6,143 nucleotides of DNA from Christensenella sp. UBA941 (GTDB lineage Bacteria; Bacillota; Clostridia; Christensenellales; UBA941), in the NCBI GenBank assembly GCA_002293365.1, contig DBDD01000038.1:797-6939 (forward strand), read 5' to 3'. The notes under the pieces were generated by a model. That model saw nothing but the letters and a program-made list of their open reading frames with translations. It was not told where the DNA came from and did not search any database. Both the position numbers and the translations under genes were made by a program. Below, one piece after another: positions 6,053 to 6,143 of this stretch (position 1 is its first letter; each line of letters opens with the position of its first letter).

Positions 6053-6083
6053 CTGTAGGGGCGAACACAGTTCGCCCCTACAG
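6053..6083. repeat. Perfect 14-bp-stem hairpin, second copy of the TGTAGGGGCG family
   Basis: Arms 6053-6066 (CTGTAGGGGCGAAC) and 6070-6083 are perfectly complementary around a 3-nt loop. Read on the minus strand, 24 consecutive bases match module 1 of the repeat block at 3827-3850, so the two copies are inverted with respect to each other. Unlike module 1, both ends here are of the TGTAGGGG type. It lies upstream of the P-loop promoter and has no T tract, so a terminator role for an upstream gene is unlikely. Confidence 0.85.
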
Positions 6084-6143
6084 CATGGGATCAGTTAATC
6101 ACCGTATACCGGCGGGCTTACTCGTTAGTTCATCAGGCCCCAA
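6084..6143. other. Window end with no supported gene
   Basis: I see no supportable gene here. On the minus strand one frame is open from the edge to a TGA at 6099-6101 (14 codons) and could be the tail of an upstream gene. It is too short to identify. A plus-strand ATG at 6085 is also open to the edge but lacks a ribosome binding site. Confidence 0.3.

Noticed and set aside
6085..6143. Plus-strand ORF starting at ATG 6085 and open to the window edge
   Set aside because: It has 19 codons at most, no ribosome binding site, and starts directly after the hairpin repeat; too little to support a gene.

Overview
This 6.1 kb window has six protein-coding genes, all on the minus strand. In transcription order (right to left) they are: a small P-loop NTPase of unknown function, threonine synthase (thrC), tryptophanyl-tRNA synthetase (trpS), an MBL-fold metallohydrolase, adenylosuccinate lyase (purB) and the first 48 codons of adenylosuccinate synthetase (purA), cut by the left edge. 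The protein styles, the strong GGAGG ribosome binding sites and the consensus sigma-A-type promoters point to a low-to-mid GC member of the Bacillota, most likely an uncultured clostridial lineage. That placement is an inference from protein character, not from a marker search.

Right end (5431-6143): a good promoter (TATAAT, 17-bp spacer) drives the P-loop gene, which starts at TTG and ends in a strong intrinsic terminator. Only 44 bp separate that terminator's T tract from the thrC start codon, and no clear promoter lies between them. Upstream of the promoter is a perfect 14-bp-stem hairpin repeat.

Middle (2665-5430): thrC and trpS are unrelated housekeeping genes. They are separated by a 107-bp mosaic of three hairpin modules that share a TGTAGGG end. 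One module is the same sequence as the hairpin at 6053-6083, in inverted orientation. trpS ends in a 15-bp-stem terminator, and a second perfect 15-bp-stem hairpin lies between it and the metallohydrolase gene. Neither thrC nor trpS shows a T-box leader.

Left end (1-2664): the metallohydrolase gene is followed by a near-consensus promoter and a leader of about 120 nt, then purB and purA 15 bp apart. purB and purA form an obvious operon for the IMP to AMP branch: PurA makes adenylosuccinate and PurB splits it into AMP and fumarate. PurB also acts earlier, on SAICAR.

No complete novel system is evident. The genes are mostly core metabolism. The unusual material is in the intergenic DNA (the hairpin repeat family, the terminator placement and the purB leader) and in the uncharacterised P-loop protein.
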